A stretch of DNA of 5,232 nt from JASUTC01 sp964604305. Its GTDB lineage: Bacteria > Thermotogota > Thermotogae > MWEM01. The translations under genes were made by a program, and so were the position numbers. The notes under the pieces are model-generated. The model worked only from the letters and a program-made list of their open reading frames with translations, made no database searches and was not told the DNA's origin. This document shows, one piece after another, positions 1 through 5,187 of the stretch (positions within the stretch are counted from its first letter, which is position 1; each line of letters opens with the position of its first letter). The DNA is taken from positions 1-5,232 of the forward strand of contig CAZRYM010000149.1 in the NCBI GenBank assembly GCA_964604305.1, given 5' to 3'.

Positions 1-19
1 GATCTGTAAATAGATTCAT
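1..19 (-). CDS. 5' end of a divergent gene of unknown function (truncated by window edge)
   Basis: Read on the minus strand, an ATG at 19-17 follows an AAAGGAG ribosome binding site (30-24) with a four-base spacer. The visible codons read M-N-L-F-T-D before the window ends. No function can be assigned from six residues. The call rests on the well-placed ribosome binding site, a plausible minus-strand promoter further upstream (87-59), and the divergent layout relative to the kinase gene. The palindrome between promoter and start suggests a repressor controls this gene, possibly its own product, but that is inference. Confidence 0.6.
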
Positions 20-36
20 AAGTCTCCTTTCTGTTT

Positions 37-55
37 GTTAGTTTCAGAAACTAAC
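37..55. promoter_or_regulatory. Perfect 19-bp palindrome, likely operator of the leftward gene
   Basis: GTTAGTTTC (37-45) and GAAACTAAC (47-55) are exact inverted repeats around a single central A. The symmetry and length are typical of a site for a dimeric helix-turn-helix repressor. It lies immediately downstream of the candidate minus-strand -10 element, covering the expected transcription start of the leftward gene, and ends seven bases upstream of that gene's ribosome binding site. Binding there would block leftward transcription. It could also act as an RNA hairpin, but a one-base loop makes a DNA site more likely. The regulator is not identifiable from this window. Confidence 0.65.
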
Positions 56-58
56 TAT

Positions 59-87
59 AGATTAGCACTAAATACCAATAATTTCAA
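59..87 (-). promoter_or_regulatory. Candidate promoter of the leftward gene
   Basis: On the minus strand a TTGAAA -35 box (87-82) is followed after 17 bases by TAATCT (64-59), which keeps the key first, second and last -10 bases. A TGC directly before the -10 gives an extended -10 motif. Predicted transcription start is near 52, inside the 19-bp palindrome, leaving a leader of about 33 bases. Confidence 0.5.
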
Positions 88-184
88 GCGTTAATTTCTA
101 CCCTAAGAAGCAAATATATTACTTTATTCTTGATTATTGTCTGTTTGCTTACAAATCCTTCAATTATCGTCCACCTGATCTTGT

Positions 185-213
185 TTGCAATTTATAAAAA
201 TATGCACTATAAT
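185..213 (+). promoter_or_regulatory. Promoter of the kinase-regulator operon
   Basis: TTGCAA (185-190) and a perfect TATAAT (208-213) are separated by 17 bases, a near-consensus housekeeping sigma promoter. Transcription would start near 220, giving a leader of about 42 bases before the kinase gene. No terminator or hairpin is seen in that leader, so the kinase and regulator may be made at a basal constitutive level. The stretch between this promoter and the leftward promoter (88-184) shows no further clear element. Confidence 0.7.
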
Positions 214-261
214 GGGATTCGGGATTTATTTTAAATGTTTTTTATTTTATTAAAGTAGGCG

Positions 262-2133
262 ATGATGAGCACTCAACTGTTGGAAATCAACTCTGTAAGT
301 ACTTTTTCGGGTAATACCGTGAACTTGAAAAATGTCAGTATTTCTCTTGCTCCATCTGAGGTCCACGCGTTAATTGGAGAAAGAGGAGTGGGCAAAGGCC
401 TTATTGTCGATGTTCTTTTAGGTACTGAAAAACAGTTCGACGGGAATATTATATTTAATGATAAGAATATTACTTACAAGGTAGGCGATATCAGCAAAAC
501 TGAGATCAATTTTTTAATCAAGGAACCCATGCTTGCCGACGGATTGAGAGTTTATGAAAACTTTTTCCTGATAAAAGACAATAACAGGAATTTCTTTCAA
601 ACAATCAACCATTTACGCCTAAAAAAGCAAGTGAAAGAAACCTTTGATCAGCTAAACATTTCCATTGATATCAAAGCATATATCCACGAACTAACTGCTG
701 AAGATAAAAAGGTTCTGGAAATCGCAAAACTTTATTTCTATCAACCGGATGTTGTGGTTATGTTTGAGCCCACAGAGAATTTGACTAAAAATTCCAAAGA
801 AATCTTTTTTGATTTATTGAAAAAACTGAAACAAAACGGAACGGGGATTCTCTATGTCACTGATAAATGGGAAGAAGGGTTGCAAATCGCCGATAAAATC
901 TCAATAATGTTTGAAGGAGAGATTGTTGGTACCCTACCCGCTGAAAAAGCAAAGAAAAACCCGGTTAAATTGCTTCAGCTGATGTCAGGATTTAATATTA
1001 ACAGAAATATGGACAAAGACCTGAAAATAATCCAAGAGGAAAACGAAGAAGTGATTGACGCAATCTTCACCGCAACGGAATATTTGACTTCAAATTATGA
1101 ATTGAATGATATTTTAAAGATGTTATGCAAGTATTCGTGCAAAATCATGAACTCCAAAGGTTGCAGTATCTATCTGATCGATGACAGTACACGAACCATT
1201 ATGGACCATATTTCTTACTCTGAAGACGACTTTCAGATTTCTCAATTAAAACCTGAAACCATTATGGATATCATGAGAGAAAACACTTATTATTATAAAA
1301 ACAACAAGGATAGTGACTTCCCGGGATTATTCAGAAGAAACACATCCAGCCAAACCATTCTCTGCTATCCTGTATTAATTCGGTCAAACAAAACAGCCTT
1401 GATTGAGGCTGCTTATGATGATATTTTTCTGCACAATGACAAGCAATTGCGTTATCTTAAAACATTGGCAAGACAAGCAGCCGTTGCTATTGATAACACA
1501 AGACTTCTTGGGAAATCTACCATGCTCCAGGAAACACATCATCGTATTAAAAATAATCTTCAAACGATTACATCTATCATAAGAATGCAAAAAAACAATT
1601 ATAAAAAAAAGGGATATCACAATGTAGACCTTCTGCTGGATGACATTGTCTCAAGAATAAAAAGTATTGCCATTATTCATGATTTGTTAAGTCAGGACCC
1701 TGAGGGAAGAAGTATTGTCAATGTGAAAAAACTGATTAATGCCCTTTTGGCGTTTTATGTGCTGAACGGTAAACCTGAAATTGTTCTCTGTCTTCAGGAT
1801 ATTTTTATCCCTTATAATAAAACCACAAGTATTTCCCTGATTATCAACGAACTCATCAATAACTGTATCAAACATGCTTTTGATAATATTGAAAAGGGAA
1901 AAATATATATATCATGCCAAGAACTAGAGGATGTTTTTTATATATCCATAAAAGATAACGGAAAAGGATTACCCTCTGACTTCAGCATTCATGAACTGAA
2001 AAGTCTGGGACTTTTTTTGGTGAAATCAATCGTTATCAACGATTTTTCAGGAAGCTTTGACATCTATCAGGATAACGGAACAATGGCTTTGATTAAGATT
2101 CCTAAGGAAAAACTTCTTTTATCAAAAGCATAA
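262..2133 (+). CDS. Sensor histidine kinase with degenerate ABC-ATPase domain, GAF, HisKA_2 and HATPase domains
   Basis: A 623-residue protein without signal peptide or membrane segment, so probably cytoplasmic. Residues ~5-245 align by eye with the first ATPase domain of RbsA/MglA-type sugar importers, but key motifs are lost: Walker A reads GERGVGKG (39-46; Ser/Thr replaced by Gly), the Q-loop Gln is Lys87, the signature LSGGQ is LTAED (144-148), the Walker B Asp is Phe168 (Glu169 kept), and the switch His is Asp201. A GAF domain follows (~260-415). The kinase core has the HisKA_2 H-box HHRIKNNLQ (426-434, probable phosphoacceptor His427), N-box with Asn529/Asn533, G1 box DNGKG (565-569) and a G2-like SLGL (581-584). 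The core looks active and resembles PdtaS/EutW kinases that pair with ANTAR regulators. The ribosome binding site is weak (AGTAGG, 254-259); the second ATG at 265 is better spaced than 262 and may be the true start. The response regulator follows 28 bases later, so the two are very likely partners. What the dead ABC domain senses is unknown. Confidence 0.88.
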   Translation: MMSTQLLEINSVSTFSGNTVNLKNVSISLAPSEVHALIGERGVGKGLIVDVLLGTEKQFDGNIIFNDKNITYKVGDISKTEINFLIKEPMLADGLRVYENFFLIKDNNRNFFQTINHLRLKKQVKETFDQLNISIDIKAYIHELTAEDKKVLEIAKLYFYQPDVVVMFEPTENLTKNSKEIFFDLLKKLKQNGTGILYVTDKWEEGLQIADKISIMFEGEIVGTLPAEKAKKNPVKLLQLMSGFNINRNMDKDLKIIQEENEEVIDAIFTATEYLTSNYELNDILKMLCKYSCKIMNSKGCSIYLIDDSTRTIMDHISYSEDDFQISQLKPETIMDIMRENTYYYKNNKDSDFPGLFRRNTSSQTILCYPVLIRSNKTALIEAAYDDIFLHNDKQLRYLKTLARQAAVAIDNTRLLGKSTMLQETHHRIKNNLQTITSIIRMQKNNYKKKGYHNVDLLLDDIVSRIKSIAIIHDLLSQDPEGRSIVNVKKLINALLAFYVLNGKPEIVLCLQDIFIPYNKTTSISLIINELINNCIKHAFDNIEKGKIYISCQELEDVFYISIKDNGKGLPSDFSIHELKSLGLFLVKSIVINDFSGSFDIYQDNGTMALIKIPKEKLLLSKA

Positions 2134-2151
2134 ACATTCACAAAAATGTTT
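2132..2151 (+). other. Intercistronic hairpin abutting the regulator's ribosome binding site
   Basis: AAACATT (2132-2138) pairs perfectly with AATGTTT (2145-2151) around a six-base loop, CACAAA. It overlaps the kinase stop codon, and the regulator's GGAGG (2152-2156) begins directly after it. It has no T-tract, so it is not a terminator. It may set the kinase-to-regulator ratio or be chance pairing in AT-rich DNA. The loop lacks the A1/G4 pattern of ANTAR sites. Confidence 0.35.
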
Positions 2152-2161
2152 GGAGGTTAAT

Positions 2162-2761
2162 ATGGAGCAGAAGTTAAAGATATTGATTGCAGAAGATGAA
2201 TATATCGTTTTAATGGGACTAAAAGAGGTATTGGAAAATTTAGGATATTCTGTTATTGCAGAAGCCACTAACGGGAAGCAGGCGGTTGAATATGCCTTGG
2301 AATATCAGCCGGATTTGTTGATTATTGATATCAATATGCCTATTCTTGACGGAATTGAAGCTATTCGAAAAATTAACAAAAAAGTTAATATTCCGGCCAT
2401 AATAACAACGGGATATAACGAAAAAGAACTGATCAAGCGAGCCAACGATGCAGGTGTTTTTTACTATTTGGTGAAACCGGTAGATGAAATTGAACTTAAA
2501 CCCGCTATTGAAATTGTTATGAGTAGATTTGAAGAGTATTCAAAATTAAAAAATCAGCTGAAAGAAAAAGAAGATGCCTTGGAATCAAGAAAATTCATAG
2601 AACGGGCCAAGGGGATTCTCATGGAGAAAAATAACATTAAAGAAGCTGAAGCCATGAAATTGCTTCAGAAAATGAGCACAAGCCGCAACAAAAAAATGGT
2701 GGAAATTTCAAAAGATATTATTTCCGCTGATAAATTACTATCTTTGAATCAGGGAAACTAA
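2162..2761 (+). CDS. Response regulator with C-terminal ANTAR RNA-binding domain
   Basis: A 199-residue AmiR/NasT/EutV-type regulator. The receiver domain (~5-122) has the acidic pair Glu11/Asp12, the phosphoacceptor Asp56 in an IIDINMP context, Thr82/Thr83 and the conserved Lys105 followed by Pro. A charged coiled-coil linker (~123-140) leads into an ANTAR domain (~140-195) with the typical run RKFIERAKGILMEK and the later A-M-K-L-L-Q-K-M-S segment. Known ANTAR proteins dimerise on phosphorylation and bind paired RNA hairpins to prevent terminator formation. ATG 2162 is chosen because GGAGG at 2152-2156 sits five bases before it; the in-frame TTG at 2150 overlaps that site. The strong site contrasts with the kinase's weak one, consistent with more regulator than sensor. 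A matching RNA target candidate lies about 150 bases downstream. Confidence 0.93.
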   Translation: MEQKLKILIAEDEYIVLMGLKEVLENLGYSVIAEATNGKQAVEYALEYQPDLLIIDINMPILDGIEAIRKINKKVNIPAIITTGYNEKELIKRANDAGVFYYLVKPVDEIELKPAIEIVMSRFEEYSKLKNQLKEKEDALESRKFIERAKGILMEKNNIKEAEAMKLLQKMSTSRNKKMVEISKDIISADKLLSLNQGN

Positions 2762-2861
2762 AAAACAATTATTTTCTAACAAACATTAAAGTAATTGAAA
2801 GTATTTTGTATCTAATTACCAATAATCGACTTTAATGATCATTTATAAACGATAAACGGAT

Positions 2862-2889
2862 TTGACTTCCAATCAACATTTGTTATAGG
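2862..2889 (+). promoter_or_regulatory. Candidate promoter of the cupin/binding-protein operon
   Basis: TTGACT (2862-2867) and TATAGG (2884-2889) are separated by 16 bases, with a TGT directly before the -10 (extended -10). The predicted start near 2896 would place the first leader hairpin about 15 bases into the RNA. The -35 is strong and the -10 is moderate. Confidence 0.5.
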
Positions 2890-2899
2890 ATCGATTGGA
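2868..2899. repeat. 7-bp inverted repeat flanking the -10 element
   Basis: TCCAATC (2868-2874) and GATTGGA (2893-2899) are exact inverted repeats separated by 18 bases, bracketing the candidate -10 box and transcription start. Half-site centres are 25 bases apart, not an exact number of helical turns. It could be an operator or chance. Confidence 0.3.
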
Positions 2900-2911
2900 C
2901 AATTAAATATC

Positions 2912-2959
2912 AAAACGGATCTATGGCAGATGCGTTTTTATGAATATGGTAAAGGTGCC
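2912..2959 (+). promoter_or_regulatory. Candidate ANTAR target: paired hairpins overlapping the terminator
   Basis: Hairpin 1: AAAACG (2912-2917) pairs with CGTTTT (2933-2938), then a single G-G mismatch, then ATCT (2919-2922) with AGAT (2928-2931), enclosing the loop ATGGC. Hairpin 2: GGT (2948-2950) pairs with GCC (2957-2959), one pair being a U-G wobble, enclosing a six-base loop AAAGGT. The known ANTAR target is two adjacent small hairpins with six-base loops carrying A at position 1 and G at position 4. Hairpin 2 fits exactly; hairpin 1 has A1 and G4 but a five-base loop if the last A-U pair closes. The nine-base linker is reasonable. Hairpin 2 uses 2957-2959, which are also in the terminator's 5' arm, so the two structures exclude each other. 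The short, wobble-containing stem of hairpin 2 is the main weakness. Confidence 0.5.
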
Positions 2960-2990
2960 TTTAAAAAAGGGCACCTTTTTTGTTTTTTTT
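2951..2990 (+). terminator. Strong intrinsic terminator, probably conditional
   Basis: AAAGGTGCCTTT (2951-2962) pairs with AAGGGCACCTTT (2967-2978), a 12-bp stem with one wobble and an AAAA loop, running into a T-tract broken by one G (2976-2990). It ends about 80 bases before the cupin gene and downstream of the candidate promoter at 2862-2889. It either just terminates the regulator transcript or acts as the leader terminator of the next operon. The overlap with candidate ANTAR hairpin 2 and the ANTAR gene next door favour the second role. Confidence 0.9.
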
Positions 2991-3068
2991 AACAACAATT
3001 CATTTTTCATCATTTTATGAAATGACATTTTTCAAACAACTAAAAATCAAAAATAGGAGGTAAAAAGA

Positions 3069-3707
3069 ATGAGCGTTTTTGAAGTAAAACTGGAAAGATT
3101 AAGCGAAGTCAGCATGAAAGATTTTAGTACATTCGGAAGGATCGTCGGAAGAGAAGAAGAAAAAGAAGAAGGTCAATATCCTCTTCATCCCATTGATGTA
3201 AAACCGGCTGTTGAAATGGATATCCTGAAAGGTTACTGGGATTTAATCCCCTATCTGGATGGTGCAGATAACCGCTTCTCGATGGGCATGTTGTTTGTTA
3301 AACCGAAACCCTTGGGGGAAATCCTCGATTGGACTGAAGTTCATTACGAAACTTATGAATATTTCTTCCCATTGGGCGGTAAGCAGATTATTTTTGTTCT
3401 TGCACCGGCATCAAAAGTACCGGAACCGGAGAAGACAAGGGCATTTATAATCGGACCCAACGAAGGTGTCCTTTTGAATAAAGGCACTTGGCATTACCCG
3501 CCATTTGCAGTTGATGGAGTAACCCCTTGTCTGATGCCCAGATACGGTAAGCTGGGAGAAGTTAGAAGTGATGTAACGGAAGCTTTCGGACAAAAATGGG
3601 ATACACCCATCGGAAAAAGATATTTTAAAGATCAGCTTCATGCTTTAAAAACAGATTATTGCGGAGAAGGTTTCGGCGGGGAATATAAAGTAAAAATAAT
3701 CTTATAA
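3069..3707 (+). CDS. AllA-like cupin protein (ureidoglycolate lyase superfamily)
   Basis: A 212-residue soluble protein. The segment from RAFI (124-127) through NEGV (131-134) to the W-H-Y-P-P-F-A run (141-147) matches by eye the conserved core of ureidoglycolate lyase (AllA), where the equivalent is RAFI..G.QGV....WHHPLFA. The upstream core strand is different: VHYETYEYFFPLGG (91-104) lies where AllA has an ERHPLG-type motif, and this protein is about 50 residues longer than E. coli AllA. The fold is therefore well supported but the substrate is not; it may be a related lyase, isomerase or an uncharacterised cupin acting on the imported compound. His92, Glu94, Glu97 and His142 are candidate active-site residues (inference). 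The start has an excellent site, AGGAGG at 3055-3060. It is first in the operon behind the conditional terminator, with the binding protein 48 bases downstream. Its base composition is visibly less AT-rich than the kinase gene. Confidence 0.75.
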   Translation: MSVFEVKLERLSEVSMKDFSTFGRIVGREEEKEEGQYPLHPIDVKPAVEMDILKGYWDLIPYLDGADNRFSMGMLFVKPKPLGEILDWTEVHYETYEYFFPLGGKQIIFVLAPASKVPEPEKTRAFIIGPNEGVLLNKGTWHYPPFAVDGVTPCLMPRYGKLGEVRSDVTEAFGQKWDTPIGKRYFKDQLHALKTDYCGEGFGGEYKVKIIL

Positions 3708-3716
3708 ATCCAAAAA

Positions 3717-3732
3717 CCCTTATCTACAAGGG
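3717..3732 (+). other. Small intercistronic hairpin
   Basis: CCCTT (3717-3721) pairs with AAGGG (3728-3732) around the six-base loop ATCTAC, between the cupin gene and the binding-protein gene. No T-tract follows, so it is not a terminator. The loop has A at position 1 but T at position 4, so it does not fit the ANTAR target rule. A role in mRNA processing or stability is possible. Confidence 0.3.
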
Positions 3733-3755
3733 AAATTACTAAGGAGGTTTTTTTA

Positions 3756-5111
3756 ATGCAGAAATTCAAAGGTAAACTAGTTGTTGTTTTAATTTGTTTC
3801 TTGATCTTTAGTGTTGTAAGTGCTTTTTCAGCTGAGAAAATGGTATGTACGTATGCTCAGATGGCCAATGATTTCTTTTTGACATTTGACAAAGGAGCTC
3901 GTGAAGCGGTTGAAGCCCTTGGGAATGTATACGTAGCTGCATCAGATGACAGAAGTCCGGAAAGATTCCTTTCCCAGATTGAATCATTTGCCGCCTCAGG
4001 TGTTAGAATGATATTTGGATATTCTCCAACAATCGAATCTGTTATTCAGGCATCAAACATTGTCAACAGAGAAAAGGTTTATTATGCAAATATTCTTGAA
4101 ATTGCCGACTGGTGGACACCTTTAGATGCCGGTCCATATTACGGACAATTTATCGGTCCCGATGCCTATGTTGATGGATATCTCGGTGGACTTGAAATGG
4201 GGCGTTTCCTTGATGGCGAAGGCGAAACCTGTATATTATGGGGATTCCCAGGTTCAAAAGCAGGAAACGACAGAGTCAGAGGATACAAAGCGGCTTTGAT
4301 GGAAAATTTCCCCAATATCACTGTTATTGCTGAAGAATACGGTGACTTTGTCAGAGACAAGGGTTATTCCATTACAAAAGACTGGATTGCAAAATTCGGA
4401 GATAGAATTGATGGCGTATTTGGCGCAAACACCAGCATGAACGTCGGATCCGCGGTTGCATTTGAAGAAGCCGGATTGGATGCCGTACAGGTAACAACCG
4501 ATGCAAATAAATCAAACATGAAAGACCTTCAAACGGGAAGACTGGATGCCGTATTTGGTATTTACGGTTTCTGGATGTCCGGTCGACAGGCCGTTACAGT
4601 ATATGACTTAATGCACGGATGGAGACCAACTGTTCCTGAATCAATGATGTCCACCATGCAGGTTTGTATCACAGAAGCAAACGTTGACTGGTACATCGAA
4701 ACCTTCTGCCAGGATGGACCATATGATTTTGACTGGAAAAAGATGTCCAGAACCCTCCATCCTGATGATTGGGATCCACAAGGCTTGTTAGTACCTATCT
4801 ACCCGGATCGTTTCACAAATTGGATTTATTTAGACAAACCAAGAGGCTATGATATTCCAAATGAATACAAAGAATCATTGGAATCAGGCGAATATCAGGA
4901 AGTTTATGAGATGTACCTGGATCACTTTAATGCAGCGTGGGTTATTCCCCCTGTAGACAGTGCCCCTTATAACTACATCTTCGTAGCCAACAACCTGGAA
5001 GAACAGCTTAGAGCCGATATCGTTAAGAGAACAGAAAATGATGAATTAGTCCATGAAGTCATCGACGTTCCTTATCGCTTTGACATAAAGGGATTTGGAG
5101 AAGGACTGTAA
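3756..5111 (+). CDS. Sugar-type ABC importer substrate-binding protein with long C-terminal extension
   Basis: A 451-residue exported protein. Residues 1-26 are a signal peptide: lysine-rich start, hydrophobic core, and an AFSA|EK cleavage site; there is no lipobox, so the mature protein should be soluble. Residues ~29-300 follow the RbsB/Peripla_BP_4 pattern: a first strand and helix with GAREAVEALG (47-56), the S-Q-I-E-S-F segment (73-78), GNDRVRGYKAAL (170-181), IDGVFGANTSMNVGSAVAFEEAG (in 218-240) and T-T-D-A-N (247-251) followed by the helix-strand G-R-L-D-A-V-F-G (261-268). The remaining ~150 residues, rich in Trp, Tyr, Asp and Pro, go well beyond the usual ~300-residue length and are not recognised. 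The ligand is unknown; the family mostly binds sugars, polyols and related small molecules. AAGGAGG (3741-3747) sits eight bases before the ATG. The cupin gene precedes it, and another gene, likely an importer component, begins 76 bases after its stop. Confidence 0.88.
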   Translation: MQKFKGKLVVVLICFLIFSVVSAFSAEKMVCTYAQMANDFFLTFDKGAREAVEALGNVYVAASDDRSPERFLSQIESFAASGVRMIFGYSPTIESVIQASNIVNREKVYYANILEIADWWTPLDAGPYYGQFIGPDAYVDGYLGGLEMGRFLDGEGETCILWGFPGSKAGNDRVRGYKAALMENFPNITVIAEEYGDFVRDKGYSITKDWIAKFGDRIDGVFGANTSMNVGSAVAFEEAGLDAVQVTTDANKSNMKDLQTGRLDAVFGIYGFWMSGRQAVTVYDLMHGWRPTVPESMMSTMQVCITEANVDWYIETFCQDGPYDFDWKKMSRTLHPDDWDPQGLLVPIYPDRFTNWIYLDKPRGYDIPNEYKESLESGEYQEVYEMYLDHFNAAWVIPPVDSAPYNYIFVANNLEEQLRADIVKRTENDELVHEVIDVPYRFDIKGFGEGL

Positions 5112-5127
5112 GCACTAACTGATAACT

Positions 5128-5169
5128 AGGTGGGTTGTTCTGCCTGAAAAGGAGCACAACCTGCCTTTT
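5128..5169 (+). terminator. Long intercistronic hairpin after the binding-protein gene (partial terminator or mRNA stabiliser)
   Basis: The stem 5128-5138 pairs with 5156-5166 (11 pairs, two wobbles: AGGTGGGTTGT with ACAACCTGCCT). After a mismatch and a G bulge, the inner pairs continue to CCT/AGG closing a GAAA tetraloop (5146-5149). Only four T residues follow (5166-5169), so termination would be partial. Hairpins of this kind behind binding-protein genes commonly protect the upstream mRNA and reduce expression of the membrane components, giving excess binding protein; that role is inferred here. Confidence 0.65.
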
Positions 5170-5187
5170 AACAAGGGAGTGGCATTT

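Larger units (their letters stand above)
2762..3068 (+). other. Regulatory gap between the two operons
   Basis: This 307-base gap holds no credible gene. From left to right: a featureless AT-rich stretch with only weak pairing (GTAATT 2791-2796 with AATTAC 2814-2819) and a 10-bp palindrome AATGATCATT (2834-2843); a candidate promoter (2862-2889); a structured leader (2912-2959); a strong intrinsic terminator (2951-2990); and an AT-rich leader with a weak hairpin (TCATTT 3010-3015 with AAATGA 3020-3025) before the ribosome binding site TAGGAGGT (3054-3061). No other terminator is seen after the response regulator, so read-through from the regulatory operon would meet the same terminator. Confidence 0.8.

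Noticed and set aside
235..258. Seven-codon open frame (ATG to TAG) in the kinase leader
   Set aside because: It has no ribosome binding site and encodes only hydrophobic residues and one Lys by AT-rich chance; no attenuator structure accompanies it.
262..1000. Annotation of the first gene as a functional sugar ABC transporter ATP-binding protein
   Set aside because: Most catalytic motifs are altered, only one ATPase domain is present instead of the two in RbsA, and the rest of the protein is a histidine kinase.
1384..1620. Minus-strand open frame of 78 codons
   Set aside because: It lies wholly inside the kinase gene, opposite the GAF and H-box coding region, and its translation resembles no known domain.
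1687..1875. Minus-strand open frame of 62 codons
   Set aside because: It lies wholly inside the kinase core coding region and has no recognisable domain.
2150..2161. Upstream TTG start for the response regulator, adding four residues
   Set aside because: It overlaps the GGAGG ribosome binding site that serves the ATG at 2162, and the extra residues are not part of the receiver fold.
2834..2843. 10-bp palindrome AATGATCATT considered as an operator
   Set aside because: It is short, AT-rich and placed upstream of the -35 with no repeat copy; chance is a sufficient explanation.
3010..3025. TCATTT/AAATGA hairpin before the cupin gene considered as a second terminator
   Set aside because: The six-pair stem contains only one G-C pair, and the nearby T-run does not directly follow it.
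3259..3641. Open frames on both strands inside the cupin gene (3259-3450 plus, 3411-3641 minus)
   Set aside because: They overlap a gene with an excellent ribosome binding site and recognisable family motifs, and neither translation looks like a real protein.
3717..3732. Six-base-loop hairpin considered as another ANTAR site
   Set aside because: The loop has T, not G, at position 4, there is no partner hairpin, and no terminator overlaps it.
4166..4360. Minus-strand open frame of 64 codons inside the binding-protein gene
   Set aside because: It is the reverse of a well-supported coding region and has no recognisable domain.
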